Program-made: the position numbers and the translations under genes | The notes under the pieces: model-generated | Database searches by the model: none | What the model saw: the letters and a program-made list of their open reading frames with translations, nothing else | What the model was told of the DNA's origin: nothing | Shown: piece by piece, positions 4,980 through 6,461 of the stretch | Position numbering within the stretch: position 1 is the first letter of the stretch | How the letters are laid out: every line of letters begins with the position of its first letter | Assembly: GCA_029573975.1 (NCBI GenBank) | Contig: JAKQBU010000178.1 | Span: 1 to 6,461, forward strand | DNA length: 6,461 nucleotides | Direction: 5' to 3' | DNA from: Planctomycetota bacterium | Lineage (GTDB): Bacteria; Planctomycetota; Phycisphaerae; Sedimentisphaerales; SM23-30

Positions 4980-6461
4980 ATGACCCAATCAGCTACTGTA
5001 ACCATTGACGGAAAAATCGTACCCATTGAAGGCGAGCGCAACCTGCTGGAGCTGGTGCGCAAGGCCGGCATCGAATTGCCCACCTTCTGTTATCATTCGG
5101 AACTGAGTATCTACGGCGCCTGCCGCCTCTGCCTGGTCCAGGTGGAAGGCCGCGGCATCATGGGATCCTGTTCCACACCGCCGGAGCCGGGCATGACTAT
5201 TCGCACCAGTACGGAAGAGATTCGCGAAATCCGGCAGATCGCCATCGAACTGCTGCTGGCCAACCATAACGGCGATTGCCCCACCTGCAACCGCAGCGCC
5301 AACTGCAAACTGCAAACCCTGGCCCGCCGTATGGGTATCGATAAAGTCCGGTTCAAACCGCTGCAGAAACCGGCGGAAGTGGACCTGTCCTCCCTGGCCC
5401 TGGTTCGCGATCCCAACAAGTGCATCCTCTGCGGCGACTGCGTCCGGGTTTGCAATGAAATCCAGGGAATCGGCGCCATTGATTTTGCCTATCGCGGCAG
5501 CCAATCCGCGGTGATCCCGGCCTTCGGCAAAAACCTGGGAGAGGTCGAATGCGTCAACTGCGGCCAGTGTGCCGCGTACTGTCCAACCGGAGCTTTGACC
5601 TATAAGTCCGAAACCGAACTGGTGTGGAAAGCCCTGGACAACCCCAAAAAGAAAGTCATAGCCCAGATCGCGCCGGCCGTCCGGGTGGCCCTGGGCGAGT
5701 GTTTCGGAGTGCCGGCTGGGACGGAAACGACCGGACGGATTGTCGCCGCCCTGAAAGCCATCGGCTTCGCGGCGGTCTATGACACCTCCTTCACCGCCGA
5801 CCTGACGGTCATGGAGGAAGGCACGGAATTCCTCCACCGGAAAACCAAGAACGAACGCCTGCCGCTGTTCACCTCCTGCTGCCCGGCCTGGGTAAAATTC
5901 TCGGAACAATACTATCCCGAACTTTTGCCGCATCTTTCCAGTTGCAAGTCCCCCCAGCAGATGTTCGGTTCCCTGGCCCGGCAAACCCTGCCCCAACAGT
6001 TGAACGTGGCCCCGGAAGATCTGGTCATCGTATCCATCATGCCCTGCACCGCCAAAAAATTCGAAGCGCGGCGGTCGGAATTCGCCCGCAACGGCCGGCC
6101 GGACATCGATATCGTCTTGACCACCCAGGAACTGGCCCGCCTGATCGAAGAGTCCGGCCGTGATTTTTCCGCCCTGGAACCCGAAAGCCTCGACATGCCG
6201 CTAGGCTTCCATACCGGCGCCGGGGTGATCTTCGGAAATTCCGGCGGTGTCAGCGAGGCGGTTCTGCGATTCGCAGCCGAGGCCGTCACCGGCAAACCGC
6301 TGGCAAAAGTGGATTTCCACGAAGTCCGCGGTGAAGGCGGTCTGCGGGAAGCCAGCATCAACCTCAACGGCACGGAAGTGAAACTGGCGATTGTGCACGG
6401 CCTGGCCAATGCCCGCGTGGTAGCGGAGAAGGTCCGCGCCGGCCAGACCGACTATGACATC
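4980..6461 (+). CDS. hydA: [FeFe]-hydrogenase catalytic subunit HydA, 5' 494 codons (truncated by window end)
   Basis: The protein makes or oxidises H2 at the H-cluster. Visible domains: N-terminal [2Fe-2S] (C37, C48, C51, C64); the His-ligated [4Fe-4S] motif H96, C100, C103, C109; two [4Fe-4S] clusters (C148/151/154/158 and C191/194/197/201); then the H-cluster domain. Motif L1 is FTSCCPAW (297-304), where C300 is the proton-relay cysteine and C301 a cluster ligand. Motif L2 is MPCTAKKFE (354-362) with ligand C356 and K359. The proposed proton path is retained (E280, E283, S320). Numbering is one above Clostridium pasteurianus CpI throughout. The third motif with the last two cysteine ligands lies past the edge, so integrity and any C-terminal [2Fe-2S] extension cannot be judged. 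AAGGA at 4967-4971 sits 8 nt before the ATG. With hydB and hydC next to it, a trimeric NAD(H)-dependent, probably bifurcating enzyme is expected. Confidence 0.96.
   Translation, partial: MTQSATVTIDGKIVPIEGERNLLELVRKAGIELPTFCYHSELSIYGACRLCLVQVEGRGIMGSCSTPPEPGMTIRTSTEEIREIRQIAIELLLANHNGDCPTCNRSANCKLQTLARRMGIDKVRFKPLQKPAEVDLSSLALVRDPNKCILCGDCVRVCNEIQGIGAIDFAYRGSQSAVIPAFGKNLGEVECVNCGQCAAYCPTGALTYKSETELVWKALDNPKKKVIAQIAPAVRVALGECFGVPAGTETTGRIVAALKAIGFAAVYDTSFTADLTVMEEGTEFLHRKTKNERLPLFTSCCPAWVKFSEQYYPELLPHLSSCKSPQQMFGSLARQTLPQQLNVAPEDLVIVSIMPCTAKKFEARRSEFARNGRPDIDIVLTTQELARLIEESGRDFSALEPESLDMPLGFHTGAGVIFGNSGGVSEAVLRFAAEAVTGKPLAKVDFHEVRGEGGLREASINLNGTEVKLAIVHGLANARVVAEKVRAGQTDYDI

Noticed and set aside
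4989..5996. 335-codon open frame on the - strand opposite hydA
   Set aside because: Same reasoning: hydA is certain from its cluster motifs, and the antisense product resembles nothing.

Overview
The window holds two divergent gene blocks separated by a 347-bp AT-rich intergenic region. The right block (+ strand, 1897 to the right edge) is a redox-controlled hydrogenase operon. It starts with a Rex-type NADH-sensing repressor, followed by a NuoE-like [2Fe-2S] subunit, a NuoF-like flavoprotein fused to extra iron-sulfur domains, and the N-terminal ~494 residues of a [FeFe]-hydrogenase catalytic subunit that is cut by the window end. This is the composition of trimeric NAD(H)-linked, probably electron-bifurcating (HydABC / HndABCD-like) hydrogenases. 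The genes are packed with overlaps or a 2-nt gap: rex/hydC overlap 44 bp out of frame, hydC/hydB overlap at TGATG, and hydB and hydA are 2 nt apart. A strong sigma70-type promoter (TTGACA, 17 bp, TATATT) lies 55 bp before rex. A palindrome at its transcription start resembles a Rex operator.

The left block (- strand, 1549 down to the left edge) carries three membrane-protein genes in one direction: a TspO/MBR protein, a Ca2+/Na+ antiporter of the CaCA family, and the first 21 codons of what looks like a MarC-family membrane protein. Spacings of 48 and 4 bp suggest one transcription unit. The block has no evident functional link to the hydrogenase. Its codon choice differs clearly, with G-ending codons on the left and C-ending codons on the right.

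The intergenic region (1550-1896) contains no convincing complete gene. It has a short ORF (1588-1668) that vaguely resembles the start of a ModE-type winged-helix protein, a very AT-rich stretch with nested inverted repeats (1758-1810), and the rex-hyd promoter/operator.

The organism is probably an anaerobic, fermentative or syntrophic bacterium that disposes of NADH and reduced ferredoxin as H2, or takes up H2. Rex at the head of a hydrogenase operon is known from Firmicutes, Thermotogae and other anaerobes. The GC-rich coding sequence with AT-rich spacers fits many uncultured anaerobic phyla, and I cannot name the lineage from this window. The hydrogenase operon is a known system. The less ordinary points are the regulatory palindrome, the regulator-target gene overlap and the codon split.
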